Assembly: GCF_000422905.1 (NCBI RefSeq)
Contig: NZ_KE383948.1
Span: 62,001 to 126,000, forward strand
DNA length: 64,000 nt
Origin: Paenibacillus alginolyticus DSM 5050 = NBRC 15375
GTDB taxonomy: Bacteria > Bacillota > Bacilli > Paenibacillales > NBRC-103111
Direction: 5' to 3'
Position numbers and translations under genes: made by a program. The notes beneath the pieces are model-generated. The model made no database searches. It was given only the letters and a program-made list of their open reading frames with translations, and was not told the origin of the DNA. Below, piece after piece: positions 45,043-53,980 of this stretch (the stretch's first letter is position 1; every line of letters begins with the position of its first letter).

Positions 45043-46336
45043 GCTTGTACCACAGGAGCATGCCTAGAGAGCTCAGACCTACCAGTAATAAAAGGGCATA
45101 AACATTTTTGAAGGAATATGTTATTGGCGTAGTCTTTTGAATTTCGAGTAGTATTCCACAAATCGCAACCGAGATTGAACCGCCAAAGAATTGAATGAGC
45201 TGCATAAGTCCCATGCCGGATCCTATTAACGATTTTGGAAGAATACGTGAGGTCTCATTGTTCAAAGAAGCAATCGTTGCTGAGAAAGCAGGCGAAAAAC
45301 AAAGATATCCAAGTAATATAACAAGCGGCGAAGCTCCCAGAGTTACATAAAATATAATCATCACCAAAGCTAACATACAATGCCCTATAAACATAAAGCG
45401 TAGATTACCGTAACGATCTATCCATCTTCCAACGAAACGGGTCAAGAAGGCTGCCAAAAGTGCCCCCGGCGCAATCGTTAACCCAATCATCATAGGCGAT
45501 TGATCGAACACCTTAGCTAACACCAATGGCATTAGAAATAAATTACCCAAGTTTAACACCAAGATGCAAAACCCGATTATAACCAGTTTACGATAAGCTG
45601 GATTGCTTAGCAGTTCAGGGTTAATGAACGTATGGTTCGCTCGTTTCAAATGCCATGCATGTATAAGCAACGAAAGACAACTGGCGACAAGCCAGCCGAC
45701 AGAAAGTTGCGTCACAGCTAACAGCAGCGTAGTTGCATTGACGATCGTTAAGAGAGCACCTAAAATGTCAAATCGGAAGGCTGCCACGTTTTCTTTGGGG
45801 AGTAAGCGTACAAGAATAGGAAGTATGACCAGAACCAGACAAGTAATAGCGAACAATCCATTCCAACCAAAGTATTCGCTAATCAAACCGCCAACGATCG
45901 GACCGAGCCCGAAAGCCATCGCACTTCCTGCGGATATCATGGCGATTGCTGACCCTCGTCTTTCAATTGGAATATATCGGCTTGCCAGAACCAAACCAAG
46001 GCCTGCCATGACCCCTGCGCCAGCGGACTGAAGAATACGAGCTATGAGCAACGCAGTGAATTCACGGGCAAATAATCCGAAAATCGATGAAAGTCCAAGC
46101 ACCAAAAGCCCCACGATCAGCAGTTTACGAATCGGTAATACATCAGAGAGCCTGCTGTAAATGACTGTCGATAAGGCATATCCGATGGAGTAGCTTGAGA
46201 TTACCCATGATCCGAGATCAGCAGTAATCCCAAGATCATGAATAATACTAGGGATAGACACATTAAACATCGTCGTATTCATAACAACGATGAACAAGCC
46301 AATTGTCCATACCGGCATTACAATTTTATCGTTCAT
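45008..46336 (-). CDS. MFS drug/proton antiporter (DHA2-like)
   Basis: 442 residues, about 14 helices. MFNVSIPSIIHDLGITADLGSWVISSYSIGYAL and YSRLSDVLPIRKLLIVG (motif A) and the ARILQSAGAGVMAGLGLVLASRYIPIERRGSAIAM region are typical for Tet(L)/QacA-type pumps. A paralogue of the pump at 7.2-8.5 kb. No regulator gene next to it. Ends inside the tail of the GH13 remnant. Confidence 0.85.
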   Translation of the reverse strand: MNDKIVMPVWTIGLFIVVMNTTMFNVSIPSIIHDLGITADLGSWVISSYSIGYALSTVIYSRLSDVLPIRKLLIVGLLVLGLSSIFGLFAREFTALLIARILQSAGAGVMAGLGLVLASRYIPIERRGSAIAMISAGSAMAFGLGPIVGGLISEYFGWNGLFAITCLVLVILPILVRLLPKENVAAFRFDILGALLTIVNATTLLLAVTQLSVGWLVASCLSLLIHAWHLKRANHTFINPELLSNPAYRKLVIIGFCILVLNLGNLFLMPLVLAKVFDQSPMMIGLTIAPGALLAAFLTRFVGRWIDRYGNLRFMFIGHCMLALVMIIFYVTLGASPLVILLGYLCFSPAFSATIASLNNETSRILPKSLIGSGMGLMQLIQFFGGSISVAICGILLEIQKTTPITYSFKNVYALLLLVGLSSLGMLLWYKLTAPVLKKSDV

Positions 46337-46401
46337 CCATTACCATCCTGTCTAACTAGAGATGTATTATATATATCCCCTATTATACAAATGTCACTCC
46401 A

Positions 46402-46448
46402 ACATAAAAAGGGCTGCCCGCGGCAGCTCTTTTATGTTTTTTTTTTAG
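46402..46448. terminator. Bidirectional terminator upstream of the MFS gene
   Basis: Nearly perfect 16-17 base arms (ACATAAAA...GGGCTGCC / GGCAGCTC...TTTTATGT), loop CGC, with T-tracts on both strands. Lies between the divergent MFS and CBO0543 genes and so stops read-through from either. Confidence 0.75.
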
Positions 46449-46539
46449 GTTCACTGGCTATTCCTCTCATGAATAATAGATTGTTCTTTTATCCACACTA
46501 AAGGTCAGGAAGAAAGTAAATTAAGGGGGAAATAACGGT

Positions 46540-47121
46540 ATGGAAAAGATATTATTGCGGATTTTATTTGTCTCATCATTAGCAGCAGCCCCATTCGTAT
46601 TGAAACGTAATAACCTTCTCATGTATCTGACCGTATTTTTCGCGAAATGTGTTTTATCAAGTACCATAGATTCTTACTTTATTAAAAAAGGAAACATCTC
46701 GTACCCTGTTCGTCCTTTCACCAAAATATTTGATAGTAACATTTTGTACGATTTGTTATTTTATCCGCTTTTAAGTGTAATCTGGGTAAGATGGTCTTAT
46801 CAAAGTAAACCGCGTGAACTCATCACGAAAAGTTTATTTTTTAGCGTTCCAATGACGCTGCTTCAATGGTTTCTAGAGAGGAAAACGGATTTATTTAGAT
46901 GGAAATCGTGGACGGCTCTTCATACATTTATATCCATTAATTCAACTCTGTTTATGATAAGAGGGTTTGTGGGTTTATTAAAAAGGATTAAGCCTGATAT
47001 AAATGCAAGAGGAAGAAATTTTGTAGAAGAGCGATCCCATAGCAAGAAGCCGACACCTGAGTTCATTGCAAGTTCAGTAAATCACCGACTGCCGAATGAC
47101 AACTATGCACAAATCCAATAA
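46540..47121 (+). CDS. CBO0543-family membrane protein
   Basis: 193 residues with four or five hydrophobic segments: VYLTVFFAKCVLSSTIDSYFIK, YDLLFYPLLSVIWVRWSY, and a C-terminal hydrophilic tail. Pattern of the CBO0543 family of Bacillales membrane proteins of unknown function. AAGGGGGAAATAACGGT before the ATG. Overlaps the next gene by about 17 bases. Confidence 0.6.
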   Translation: MEKILLRILFVSSLAAAPFVLKRNNLLMYLTVFFAKCVLSSTIDSYFIKKGNISYPVRPFTKIFDSNILYDLLFYPLLSVIWVRWSYQSKPRELITKSLFFSVPMTLLQWFLERKTDLFRWKSWTALHTFISINSTLFMIRGFVGLLKRIKPDINARGRNFVEERSHSKKPTPEFIASSVNHRLPNDNYAQIQ

Positions 47122-47569
47122 AATTGAGAAATTATTATGGTCCATCGCACTCCCTGGGTTTGGTCAGTTTTTAAACGGGAAATATGTTAAAGCAATCACA
47201 TTGATTATTTTGGAATTTATCGTGAATTACATGTCTGATCTCAATCAAATTATTATCGACAGCTTCAAAGGAAACATTCAAGAGGCTATCCAACAAACCG
47301 ATTATCATTGGCTAATGTTTTACCCTTGTCTCTACATGTTTAGTATTTGGGATGCTTATAAAGATGGGGGAGATACGGCAGAGTACGCGTATTTTCCTTT
47401 TGTATTAGGCGCTTTTCTCGGGACGGTAGGTATCATCTATTCGGATGAGTTTCAACCTTTCGGTATTCTATTGGGCCCCGTATGGCTGCCTATGCTGTTT
47501 TCATTCGTTGGAATTGCAATTGGCGTTGTTAGTTTTCTTTTTTTAAAACGACGTCAATCGATATTATAA
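47105..47569 (+). CDS. Small multi-span membrane protein
   Basis: 154 residues with four hydrophobic segments, beginning near LLWSIALPGFGQFLNGKYVKAITLIIL, which resembles the TM2 domain pattern. The start lies inside the 3' end of the previous gene (ATG at 47096 or 47105) with no separate Shine-Dalgarno, so it is translationally coupled. Function unknown. Confidence 0.7.
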   Translation: MHKSNKIEKLLWSIALPGFGQFLNGKYVKAITLIILEFIVNYMSDLNQIIIDSFKGNIQEAIQQTDYHWLMFYPCLYMFSIWDAYKDGGDTAEYAYFPFVLGAFLGTVGIIYSDEFQPFGILLGPVWLPMLFSFVGIAIGVVSFLFLKRRQSIL

Positions 47570-47621
47570 AGGGTATCCCTGTCGGATATATAAGACAGTT
47601 GGAGATCCCTTTTTCTTTTTT
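47568..47621 (+). terminator. Terminator after the membrane-protein pair
   Basis: Outer AAGGG...CCCTT and inner CTGTC/GACAG stem, then TTTTTCTTTTTT. Confidence 0.8.
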
Positions 47622-47749
47622 ACCTATTGTCTGAGCGTATATGGTTTCTTCAACTAATAGGATTTATATCATGTGTGTTGGTATATACCCAATCGTCATT
47701 TCTCTCATAAGCATAAGATAAAGTACGGGGGACTATGGGGGTGAATGTA

Positions 47750-48292
47750 ATGGCGATAATTGTAGCAGCGAAAAAAGAGTCAGCGAAGAATGCGCCAGTG
47801 AAGAAAGAAGCAGTGAAGAAAGAGCCAGTGAAGAAAGAAGCAGCGAAGAAAGAGCCAGTGAAGAAAGAAGCAGCGAAGAAAGAGCCAGTGAAGAAAGAAG
47901 CAGTGAAGAAAGAAGCAGCGAAGAAAGAGCCAGTGAAGAAAGAAGCAGTGAAGAAAGAAGCAATGAAGAAAGAAAAAGTGATTAAAGAAACGACGAAAAG
48001 AGAAGTCGTGAACCCAAGGAATTTATTTGAAATGCAGGAAACAGAAACGGAGAATAGATATATAATGAGAAGCCCCAGTACAAGGGAGGGAAGAAATGGT
48101 GTAACGCGAGTCTCAAGAGAAGAAATTAATGACAAAATTAATGAGGCGATAGATGTACTGGGCACATCGAAGCGAAATGTCTCGTCAGACAAATTGAGAC
48201 GGGCAGATGAGGAAATTGATCGAGCCTTACGTATTCTTATCAAAGCGCAACGAGAGATAAATTCAAGAAGAAATTGGTATATATCAGAGTGA
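47750..48292 (+). CDS. Lys/Ala/Glu-rich tandem-repeat protein
   Basis: 180 residues. Twelve pentads KKE(A/P)(V/A/M) in a row at 47801-47980 make a strongly basic tail, and the last 90 residues (RVSREEINDKINEAIDVLG...RADEEIDRALRILIKAQREI) are a helical, mixed-charge domain. The tail resembles histone-H1-like bacterial proteins (AlgP, HctB) and could bind DNA or a polyanion; the C-terminal domain has no known family. Start ATG 47750 with GGGGGTGA; ATG at 47735 is an alternative. The repeats create long open frames on the opposite strand that are not genes. Confidence 0.72.
   Translation: MAIIVAAKKESAKNAPVKKEAVKKEPVKKEAAKKEPVKKEAAKKEPVKKEAVKKEAAKKEPVKKEAVKKEAMKKEKVIKETTKREVVNPRNLFEMQETETENRYIMRSPSTREGRNGVTRVSREEINDKINEAIDVLGTSKRNVSSDKLRRADEEIDRALRILIKAQREINSRRNWYISE
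47801..47980 (+). repeat. Twelve 15-nt tandem repeats
   Basis: Units read AAGAAAGAAGCAGTG or AAGAAAGAGCCAGTG in phase with the codons. Likely unstable in length between strains. Confidence 0.9.
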
Positions 48293-48383
48293 AAACATAG
48301 TTGATTGGTGCGAAGCAAAGATGAAAATCCTTGCTTTTTTTATTTATCGGTGTTAATATCACACAAACGAAAATAAGATTTGA

Positions 48384-48537
48384 ACCTTCGGGGCAGGGTG
48401 AAATTCCCTACCGGCGGTGAGGATATATACGTGTATGTATCTAAGCCCGCGACTCCCAGCCTGTATAGTCTGGGACTGACTTGGTGGAATTCCAAGGCCG
48501 ACGGTATAGTCCGGATGAGAGAAGGTGAAGGACAACC
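48384..48537 (+). promoter_or_regulatory. FMN riboswitch (RFN element)
   Basis: The conserved pieces are in order: CTTCGGGGCAGGGTG, AAATTCCCTACCGGCGGT, GCCCGCGA, a variable stem, GGTGGAATTCCAAGGCCGACGGTA, TAGTCCGGATGAGAGAAGG. FMN binding should reduce expression of the downstream transporter. A 13-bp terminator stem follows at 48572-48604. Confidence 0.95.
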
Positions 48538-48571
48538 TGTTAAAAATTCCATTTTTAATAGGTCTGTTTGT

Positions 48572-48604
48572 CAATGCCCCTGTTGCTTGTAAACAGGGGC
48601 ATTG
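48572..48604 (+). terminator. Riboswitch-linked terminator
   Basis: Perfect stem CAATGCCCCTGTT / AACAGGGGCATTG with a 7-base loop followed by TCTCTTTC. Probable FMN-dependent off-switch. Confidence 0.8.
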
Positions 48605-48690
48605 TCTCTTTCAGGAGGTTCAATTCAAAACATCATCTAGGGATCTTTGAGCGTATTTCTCAAAGTCTCTCCTATTGGGAGGTTTTTGAA

Positions 48691-49653
48691 TTGGAAAATG
48701 TATTTAAGCTAGGAAGTAAGCGCGCAAGTTTGTACTCATCAAGCAGCAGGGGCATCAATGGGATCTGGTATGTGGCACTCGGTGCTACTCTTTGGGGGGT
48801 GGACCCTCTCTTTCGAATCTTATTGTTGAAAAGTTTTACCTCTGCACAAATTGTGTTCATTGAACATCTGCTGCTGGCCTGCTATGCGCTTCCGGTGCTA
48901 ATAACGTATCGCAAGTCCTTAGCTGGCAAACTAACTCTAGCAATTATTGGTGCTCTACTATTTATTTCATGGGGTGGATCGGCTATAGCCACCATACTCT
49001 TCACTTCCGCTTTCGCTCACGGCAGTGCAAACTCCGTCTTGCTTTTGCAGAAGCTGCAGCCCTTATTCGCCATTGTATTGGCTCGTGCATTGCTTAAAGA
49101 GGAATTGCCTTCTAAATTTTTTGTTTATATCGTAATGGCGTTGCTAGGTACGTATTTGCTGACGTTTGGTTTTGCTTCTCCGAAGTTGGGCTTGAAGGAT
49201 TTAGGTACGTTAAGCTGCTTATTTTCAATTCTAGCTGCTGTTTTATGGGGTGGATCAACCGTGATGGGGAAGTACCTGCTTCAAAAAAACTTGGATTTTC
49301 CAGTTGTCACATCACTGCGCTTCCTGATGGCGATCCCGCTGCTAACGGTTGTCCTTCTGGTAAGTGGTGATGCGTGGCACTTAGGCGGTTCTAGCGGTGA
49401 TCTAACGCTTATCGCAGTCAATCTGCTGTTCCAGGCCTTTTTCCCAGGGTTGATCAGCATGCTCCTTTATTATAAGGGTTTGGCATCGACAAAGGCATTG
49501 TTTGCAACGCTTGCCGAGCTTGCTTTCCCAGCTGTTGGGGTAGGCATAAACTGGGTTGTGTTTGGTCAAAAGCTAACCTTAGGGCAACTAGCAGGCTTTG
49601 TATTTATTTGGTTAACCCTATGGTTAATGAGCCGTAGTAAAGGAAATGTTTAA
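48691..49653 (+). CDS. EamA/DMT transporter under FMN riboswitch control
   Basis: 320 residues, ten helices with two EamA repeats (YVALGATLWGVDPLFRILLLKSF... and FSILAAVLWGGSTVMGKYLLQKNLD). FMN control points to riboflavin or a precursor; ImpX in Fusobacterium is a similar riboswitch-controlled DMT protein, and RibN is a DMT riboflavin importer, but this protein need not be orthologous. The start is the TTG at 48691, with GGGAGG eight bases upstream; an AGGAGG at 48613 has no start codon after it. Terminator at 49.94 kb. Confidence 0.85.
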   Translation: MENVFKLGSKRASLYSSSSRGINGIWYVALGATLWGVDPLFRILLLKSFTSAQIVFIEHLLLACYALPVLITYRKSLAGKLTLAIIGALLFISWGGSAIATILFTSAFAHGSANSVLLLQKLQPLFAIVLARALLKEELPSKFFVYIVMALLGTYLLTFGFASPKLGLKDLGTLSCLFSILAAVLWGGSTVMGKYLLQKNLDFPVVTSLRFLMAIPLLTVVLLVSGDAWHLGGSSGDLTLIAVNLLFQAFFPGLISMLLYYKGLASTKALFATLAELAFPAVGVGINWVVFGQKLTLGQLAGFVFIWLTLWLMSRSKGNV

Positions 49654-49705
49654 GTTATCTCAAACAAGAATTTTTGGCGATATATGGTAATCAGATTTGC
49701 TAAGA

Positions 49706-49880
49706 GAACGTAGAGGCGCTATTTGGATGAAAATACACAAATTCATGAGGAAAAGGAACGACGATGCGCTATTTTGCTGTTTTTGCCTCCCGATCGTTCA
49801 TTTTGATCAAATAGCGCCCTCTCGTTCCTCTCAATTGATTATTAGTGCAAATTTCCCGAAATAACGAATCTACGTTCCGC
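49706..49880. repeat. Cluster of four ~21-nt repeats in two orientations
   Basis: Copies follow GAACG-N5-KCGYTATTT: 49706-49725 and 49756-49775 on the plus strand, 49808-49827 and 49858-49879 on the minus strand. Arms GGCGCTATTTG (49715-49725) and CAAATAGCGCC (49808-49818) are perfect inverted repeats. A fifth copy is at 60398. Fills the gene-free stretch after the transporter gene. Confidence 0.65.
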
Positions 49881-49924
49881 GAACTTGAGATCAGTTGACT
49901 TTGGCCTTGGCCCAATTGATAGAA

Positions 49925-49978
49925 AAACAAAAAATGAGATGGCAAGGATAATCCTTGCCATCTCATTTTTTTGTTTTC
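49925..49978. terminator. Bidirectional terminator between EamA and azoR genes
   Basis: AATGAGATGGCAAGGA / TCCTTGCCATCTCATT with loop TAA, T-run on the plus strand, A-run on the left giving a T-run on the minus strand. Confidence 0.92.
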
Positions 49979-50028
49979 TGTGCCCCTAAGTGAATAATTA
50001 CCCTTATGGGACAACCCTTGCAATTTTT

Positions 50029-50664
50029 TTAGAAACGAGCTGCAACTTCTTTTGCTTGAGCAATTGCTTTTTCTTTAATGGATTGAGCTTTATCCGGCGT
50101 TAAAGCCATGCCTTCAACAAAAATGGCTTCGAAGGAAGGGATACCGTAGAATTGCGAGATTTTTTTCAGGTAGCTGAAGCCACTTTCAAATGCTGCAGCA
50201 GGGCCTTCGGAATAAATGCCGCCGCTCGCTTGAATATGTAGTCCTTTTTTGTTTGTCAACAAACCAACTGGACCATTTTCTGTATATTTGAAAGTTTTAC
50301 CTGCAACGGAAACTGCATCAATGTAAGCTTTCAATACTGGAGGGAATGAGAAGTTCCACATTGGAGAAACGAAAACATATTTATCTGCAGCTACGAATTG
50401 GTCAACTAGAGCGCCTAAACGTGCTACTTTTGCTTTTTCTGCATCAGACAGCTGGTCAAAAGCTGTTCCGGATTGAAGTTTCCCCCAACCGCTGAATACA
50501 TCAGCATCAATTTGAGGAATATCTTGTTTGAAAAGATCCACATGAATAACCTCATCGGATGGATTCGCTTCACGATATGCCTCGATGAATTCTTTACCTA
50601 CCGCAAGGCTGAAAGATGTTTGGTGATCGTGCGGGTGTGCCGTGATATAAAGTACTGTTGCCAT
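50029..50664 (-). CDS. azoR: FMN-dependent NADH-azoreductase
   Basis: 211 residues: flavodoxin-like fold with VLYITAHPHDHQTSFSLAVG, FVSPMWNFSFPPVLKAYIDAV and ASGGIYSEGPAA. AzoR-type enzymes reduce azo dyes and quinones with NADH on FMN. It is a neighbour of the FMN-riboswitch gene but convergent, so the flavin link may be coincidence. A strong promoter and GAAGGGAAG precede the ATG. Confidence 0.9.
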   Translation of the reverse strand: MATVLYITAHPHDHQTSFSLAVGKEFIEAYREANPSDEVIHVDLFKQDIPQIDADVFSGWGKLQSGTAFDQLSDAEKAKVARLGALVDQFVAADKYVFVSPMWNFSFPPVLKAYIDAVSVAGKTFKYTENGPVGLLTNKKGLHIQASGGIYSEGPAAAFESGFSYLKKISQFYGIPSFEAIFVEGMALTPDKAQSIKEKAIAQAKEVAARF

Positions 50665-50707
50665 AATTAATAACTTCCCTTCTATACTTAAAATAATTAC
50701 AGTTGTT

Positions 50708-50735
50708 ATTATAACTTATTTTGAGTAAATTTCAA
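50708..50735 (-). promoter_or_regulatory. Promoter of azoR
   Basis: On the minus strand TTGAAA (50735-50730) and TATAAT (50713-50708) are 16 bases apart, 43 bases upstream of the azoR start. Confidence 0.7.
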
Positions 50736-50889
50736 ACAATAAATTAGTAACTTATAATATGTGCAAAAAAGGATCGCTAAGGGAGCATGTTTAGCTCGCA
50801 TTGAGGCGGTCTTTTTTTATGAAAAGAAGCATAAGAAAGTAATCAAGGTATTTGATTGTTTTGAAGATTTACAATTTATTATCTTGTGG

Positions 50890-50925
50890 TTGACACAGGA
50901 AAAACAAAAATACGTTATTTTTGTT
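50890..50925 (+). promoter_or_regulatory. Promoter and operator of the LacI-family gene
   Basis: TTGACA (50890-50895) followed by a weak -10 about GTTATT at 18 bases. Perfect 10-base arms AACAAAAATA (50903-50912) and TATTTTTGTT (50916-50925) around CGT. LacI-type operators commonly have a CG centre; autoregulation inferred. The 300-base gap 50665-50964 otherwise holds only the azoR promoter. Confidence 0.6.
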
Positions 50926-50964
50926 ATGTGGGAACGGTCTCACACGAAGAAATGGGGTTGCAAC

Positions 50965-51972
50965 ATGGAGCTTACGATTAAGGAAATTGCCCAACGTGCC
51001 GGTGTATCCAAATCTACTGTGTCGCGAGTGATTTCTGGCAAGGGCTATACCAGCATGGAGGTACGCGATAAGGTACTCCAGCTGATCGAAGAATTACAAT
51101 ATAAGCCCAATGCCGTGGCAAGGGCTATGGTTTCACAGAGAACGCATAACATTGGTGTCCTGATCTATCGCCAGCATCATCCCATTGCGTCTCATCCATT
51201 TTACGGCAAAATTCTTGATGCTATTTTGATGACAGCCGCAAGCTTGAATTATTCTGTTTTCGTTACAACAGACCATGATATGTCGCTGCGTTCTGCTGAT
51301 TTTATGATGGAAAAAAGGGTGGACGGACTGATCCTGATCAGCCGCTTGCAGCAGAACGTCATTGATTACATCACTAACTTCGGAGTTCCCTACGTGATGG
51401 TCAATGGCTCCACGGATGTCGACGGCGTCATGCATATTGTCAATCAAGATGAAGAAGGCGGACGGATGGTCGCCGAATATCTAACGGAATTAGGGCATCG
51501 TCAGATTTTTGTTATTGCAGGGCCGCAGACGCACCGCAGCCACAATTTGAGGCTGAAAGGATTTAAAAATTACTTAGCAGGAATTGGGGTTCCGATCCCA
51601 TCCTCATCGATCTTACAGGCATCGACTTCCACCTTCGGGGAAGGGTATGAGCTCATGAGCAGCCATTGGGATCAGTTTGGTGCAGGCGGATTTACATCGC
51701 TATTTGCTACCAACGATATGATCGCGCTGGGGGCTATGAAGTTTATGTTGGAGAAATCTATACGCATTCCTGAACAGGTTGCAGTAGTAGGCTTTGATGA
51801 TATTGATTTTGCCGCTATGTTCTCACCCTCTTTAACAACGATCAGGGTCAATACAGAGGAGATGGGGATTCAAGCCTTTAGCCTGTTAGACAAGCTTATC
51901 CGTCAAGAAGAGAACATCGAGAATCCGAAGCAGCTAGTACCCAAATTGATAGTCCGGCAATCAACCCAATAA
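50965..51972 (+). CDS. LacI-family repressor
   Basis: 335 residues from the ATG at 50965. N-terminal LacI helix-turn-helix and hinge (TIKEIAQRAGVSKSTVSRVISGKGYTSMEVRDKVLQLIEELQYKPNAVARAM), then a periplasmic-binding-like effector domain (VVGFDDIDFAAMFSPSLTTI). The start is the only one that gives the normal beginning; Shine-Dalgarno is weak (AATGGGGTTG). Probably controls the transporter operon 30 bases downstream. Confidence 0.92.
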   Translation: MELTIKEIAQRAGVSKSTVSRVISGKGYTSMEVRDKVLQLIEELQYKPNAVARAMVSQRTHNIGVLIYRQHHPIASHPFYGKILDAILMTAASLNYSVFVTTDHDMSLRSADFMMEKRVDGLILISRLQQNVIDYITNFGVPYVMVNGSTDVDGVMHIVNQDEEGGRMVAEYLTELGHRQIFVIAGPQTHRSHNLRLKGFKNYLAGIGVPIPSSSILQASTSTFGEGYELMSSHWDQFGAGGFTSLFATNDMIALGAMKFMLEKSIRIPEQVAVVGFDDIDFAAMFSPSLTTIRVNTEEMGIQAFSLLDKLIRQEENIENPKQLVPKLIVRQSTQ

Positions 51973-52001
51973 TTGACATACGAGAGGAGTGGTTAGTCCG
52001 C

Positions 52002-52826
52002 ATGCGTTGGTATTTAAAAGCGATAGGACCACGAAAAATCGTGGAATTTATCATACTTGTTGTATTCGTCATCTTTTTCTTGGGCCCTCTGCTCAACCTA
52101 GCCATACTGGCTTTTACCGGCAAATGGACCTACCCGGATATCTTGCCGCACGAATGGTCATTGAAATGGTGGACATTTGTGCTGCAGCAGGAGGATATCG
52201 CGAAATCGATTGGCTTGTCGTTTATGATCGCATCCATCGTGACCGCGCTATCCATTGTGCTTTGTATTCCAGCAGCCTATGCGTTTGCTCGCATTCGTTT
52301 TCCGCTTAGCCGTTTTTTCTTATTCTCGTTTCTACTGACACACGCTTTTCCGAAAATGGGGCTTTATGTTTCGATCGCTGTGCTCTTTTACAAACTTGGA
52401 CTGATGAACACGTTGATTGGCGTTGTTTTGATCCATATGATCAATGTGCTCATGTTCATGACCTGGATTCCAACGGCTGCTTTCCGCAATGTGCATACAG
52501 CTCAGGAGGAGTCAGCTAGGGATGTGGGGGCGAGCCCGTTCCGCGTATTCCGCAGTATTACATTGCCGATGGCGATGCCAGGTATTATCGTGGCTTCGAT
52601 CTTTACATTTCTTAACTCGCTTGATGAAGCACAGGGAACTTTTCTGGTGGGCATCCCTAATTACAAAACAATGCCGATCGTCATGTACTCTATCATCAGT
52701 GATTATCCAGCCTACGCTGGCGCTGTGTTTTCTATCATTCTGACGGCGCCTACGATCATCCTGCTGCTGGCCGCGCAGCGCTTTGTGAGTGCAGATATTA
52801 TGTCCAGCGGCTTCCAACTCAAATAA
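52002..52826 (+). CDS. ABC permease (PotC/PhnV-like)
   Basis: 274 residues, six helices. The permease loop QEESARDVGASPFRVFRSITLPMAMPG is the EAA motif. It differs from the sugar-importer permeases and is closer to the iron/polyamine/phosphonate group. GAGAGGAGTGG upstream. Order in the operon: permease, ATPase, binding protein, permease. Confidence 0.88.
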   Translation: MRWYLKAIGPRKIVEFIILVVFVIFFLGPLLNLAILAFTGKWTYPDILPHEWSLKWWTFVLQQEDIAKSIGLSFMIASIVTALSIVLCIPAAYAFARIRFPLSRFFLFSFLLTHAFPKMGLYVSIAVLFYKLGLMNTLIGVVLIHMINVLMFMTWIPTAAFRNVHTAQEESARDVGASPFRVFRSITLPMAMPGIIVASIFTFLNSLDEAQGTFLVGIPNYKTMPIVMYSIISDYPAYAGAVFSIILTAPTIILLLAAQRFVSADIMSSGFQLK

Positions 52827-52922
52827 CGAAAAACCAATTATCAAAGCGTATGCTTCCGATGCGAGTTTTGTTTTGAAGTATCACTTAGAGGCAACGCTCA
52901 ACAAAACTTTTAGGGGGCACCT

Positions 52923-53954
52923 ATGGATATTCAGCTTTCCGTTCAACAACTGACGAAGCGCTATAAAACAGGAGAAGGTGTAACAGGAATCTCCCTCGAT
53001 GTTCGCAAAGGCGAGTTAATCACACTGCTGGGCCCTTCAGGCTGCGGTAAAACTACGGTGCTTCGCAGCATTGGCGGATTTCTCGACGCAGATTCAGGCG
53101 ATATTCTCATTGAGGGTAAAAGTGTTCTCAAATTACCACCGGAAAAACGTCCGACTTCCATGGTGTTTCAAGGTTACAATCTATGGCCGCATATGACGGT
53201 GTTTGACAACCTGGCATTCGGTCTCAAAATACGCAAGATGAAAAAGGCTGACATCGATAAGGCTGTGAACGAAGTGCTTCAGCTTGTTCGTTTACCTGGT
53301 GCAGAGCTCAAATATCCGGGTGAACTTTCCGGTGGTCAGCAGCAGCGGATAGCGGTTGCCAGATCACTGCTCCTTAACCCTGCTGTTCTTTTGCTGGATG
53401 AACCTTTCTCCGCACTTGATGCGAAGCTTCGTCACGAGATGAGAGAAGAGCTGCGAGAAATTCAATCCAAGACAGGTCTTACGATGGTATTCGTCACTCA
53501 TGATCAAGAAGAAGCGCTGTCGATTTCTGATCGCATTGTCGTTATGAACCAAGGCAATATTGAGCAAATTGCTACTCCGCAAGAAATTTACGATGAACCG
53601 AGTACGTTGTTTGTTTCCCAATTTATAGGCAAAATGAACTTTTTGAAAGGGGTGATTACAGCCGGCGGGTTGACCGTAGGACATCTAAGTTTTCCAAATA
53701 CAAAAAATCTGTCCGGGCAAGTAAATCTGGCAGTTCGACCTGAAGATGTGATTATACAAGGCGAAGAAGGACAAGGCCTTTCCGGAGTAATCAAACAGGT
53801 TATGGTACTCGGACATTATGCCGAAGTGTCCATTGATTTGCCAGAGTACGGCACAATTCGGGCGTTTCAACCACGGGATTTCGTTAAGGATCTTCATACA
53901 GGGCAACAAGTCAAAGCAAACTTTGCGAAAGTTTTAGCCTATCCAGAAAATTAG
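52923..53954 (+). CDS. ABC transporter ATPase (PotA/FbpC/UgpC-type)
   Basis: 343 residues. Walker A GPSGCGKTT, Q-loop VFQGYNLWPHM, signature LSGGQQQRIAVARSL, Walker B LLLDEPFSALD and H-loop VTHDQEEAL, then a C-terminal TOBE domain (about residues 270-340). It energises this importer; the sugar importers earlier in the window have no ATPase. TAGGGGGCACCT before ATG. Confidence 0.94.
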   Translation: MDIQLSVQQLTKRYKTGEGVTGISLDVRKGELITLLGPSGCGKTTVLRSIGGFLDADSGDILIEGKSVLKLPPEKRPTSMVFQGYNLWPHMTVFDNLAFGLKIRKMKKADIDKAVNEVLQLVRLPGAELKYPGELSGGQQQRIAVARSLLLNPAVLLLDEPFSALDAKLRHEMREELREIQSKTGLTMVFVTHDQEEALSISDRIVVMNQGNIEQIATPQEIYDEPSTLFVSQFIGKMNFLKGVITAGGLTVGHLSFPNTKNLSGQVNLAVRPEDVIIQGEEGQGLSGVIKQVMVLGHYAEVSIDLPEYGTIRAFQPRDFVKDLHTGQQVKANFAKVLAYPEN

Positions 53955-53980
53955 ACCCAAATCCCAAGGAGGAATTATCT

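Noticed and set aside
47801..47980. Possible CRISPR-like repeat array
   Set aside because: The repeats are contiguous 15-mers in phase with codons, with no spacers.
47650..48318. Long minus-strand frame of Ser/Phe-rich repeats (222 codons) and a Leu/Ser-rich one at 47733-47963
   Set aside because: They are mirror images of the tandem KKE repeat gene. No Shine-Dalgarno and extremely biased composition.
49706..49880. Insertion sequence
   Set aside because: No transposase frame between the inverted copies and no visible target-site duplication.
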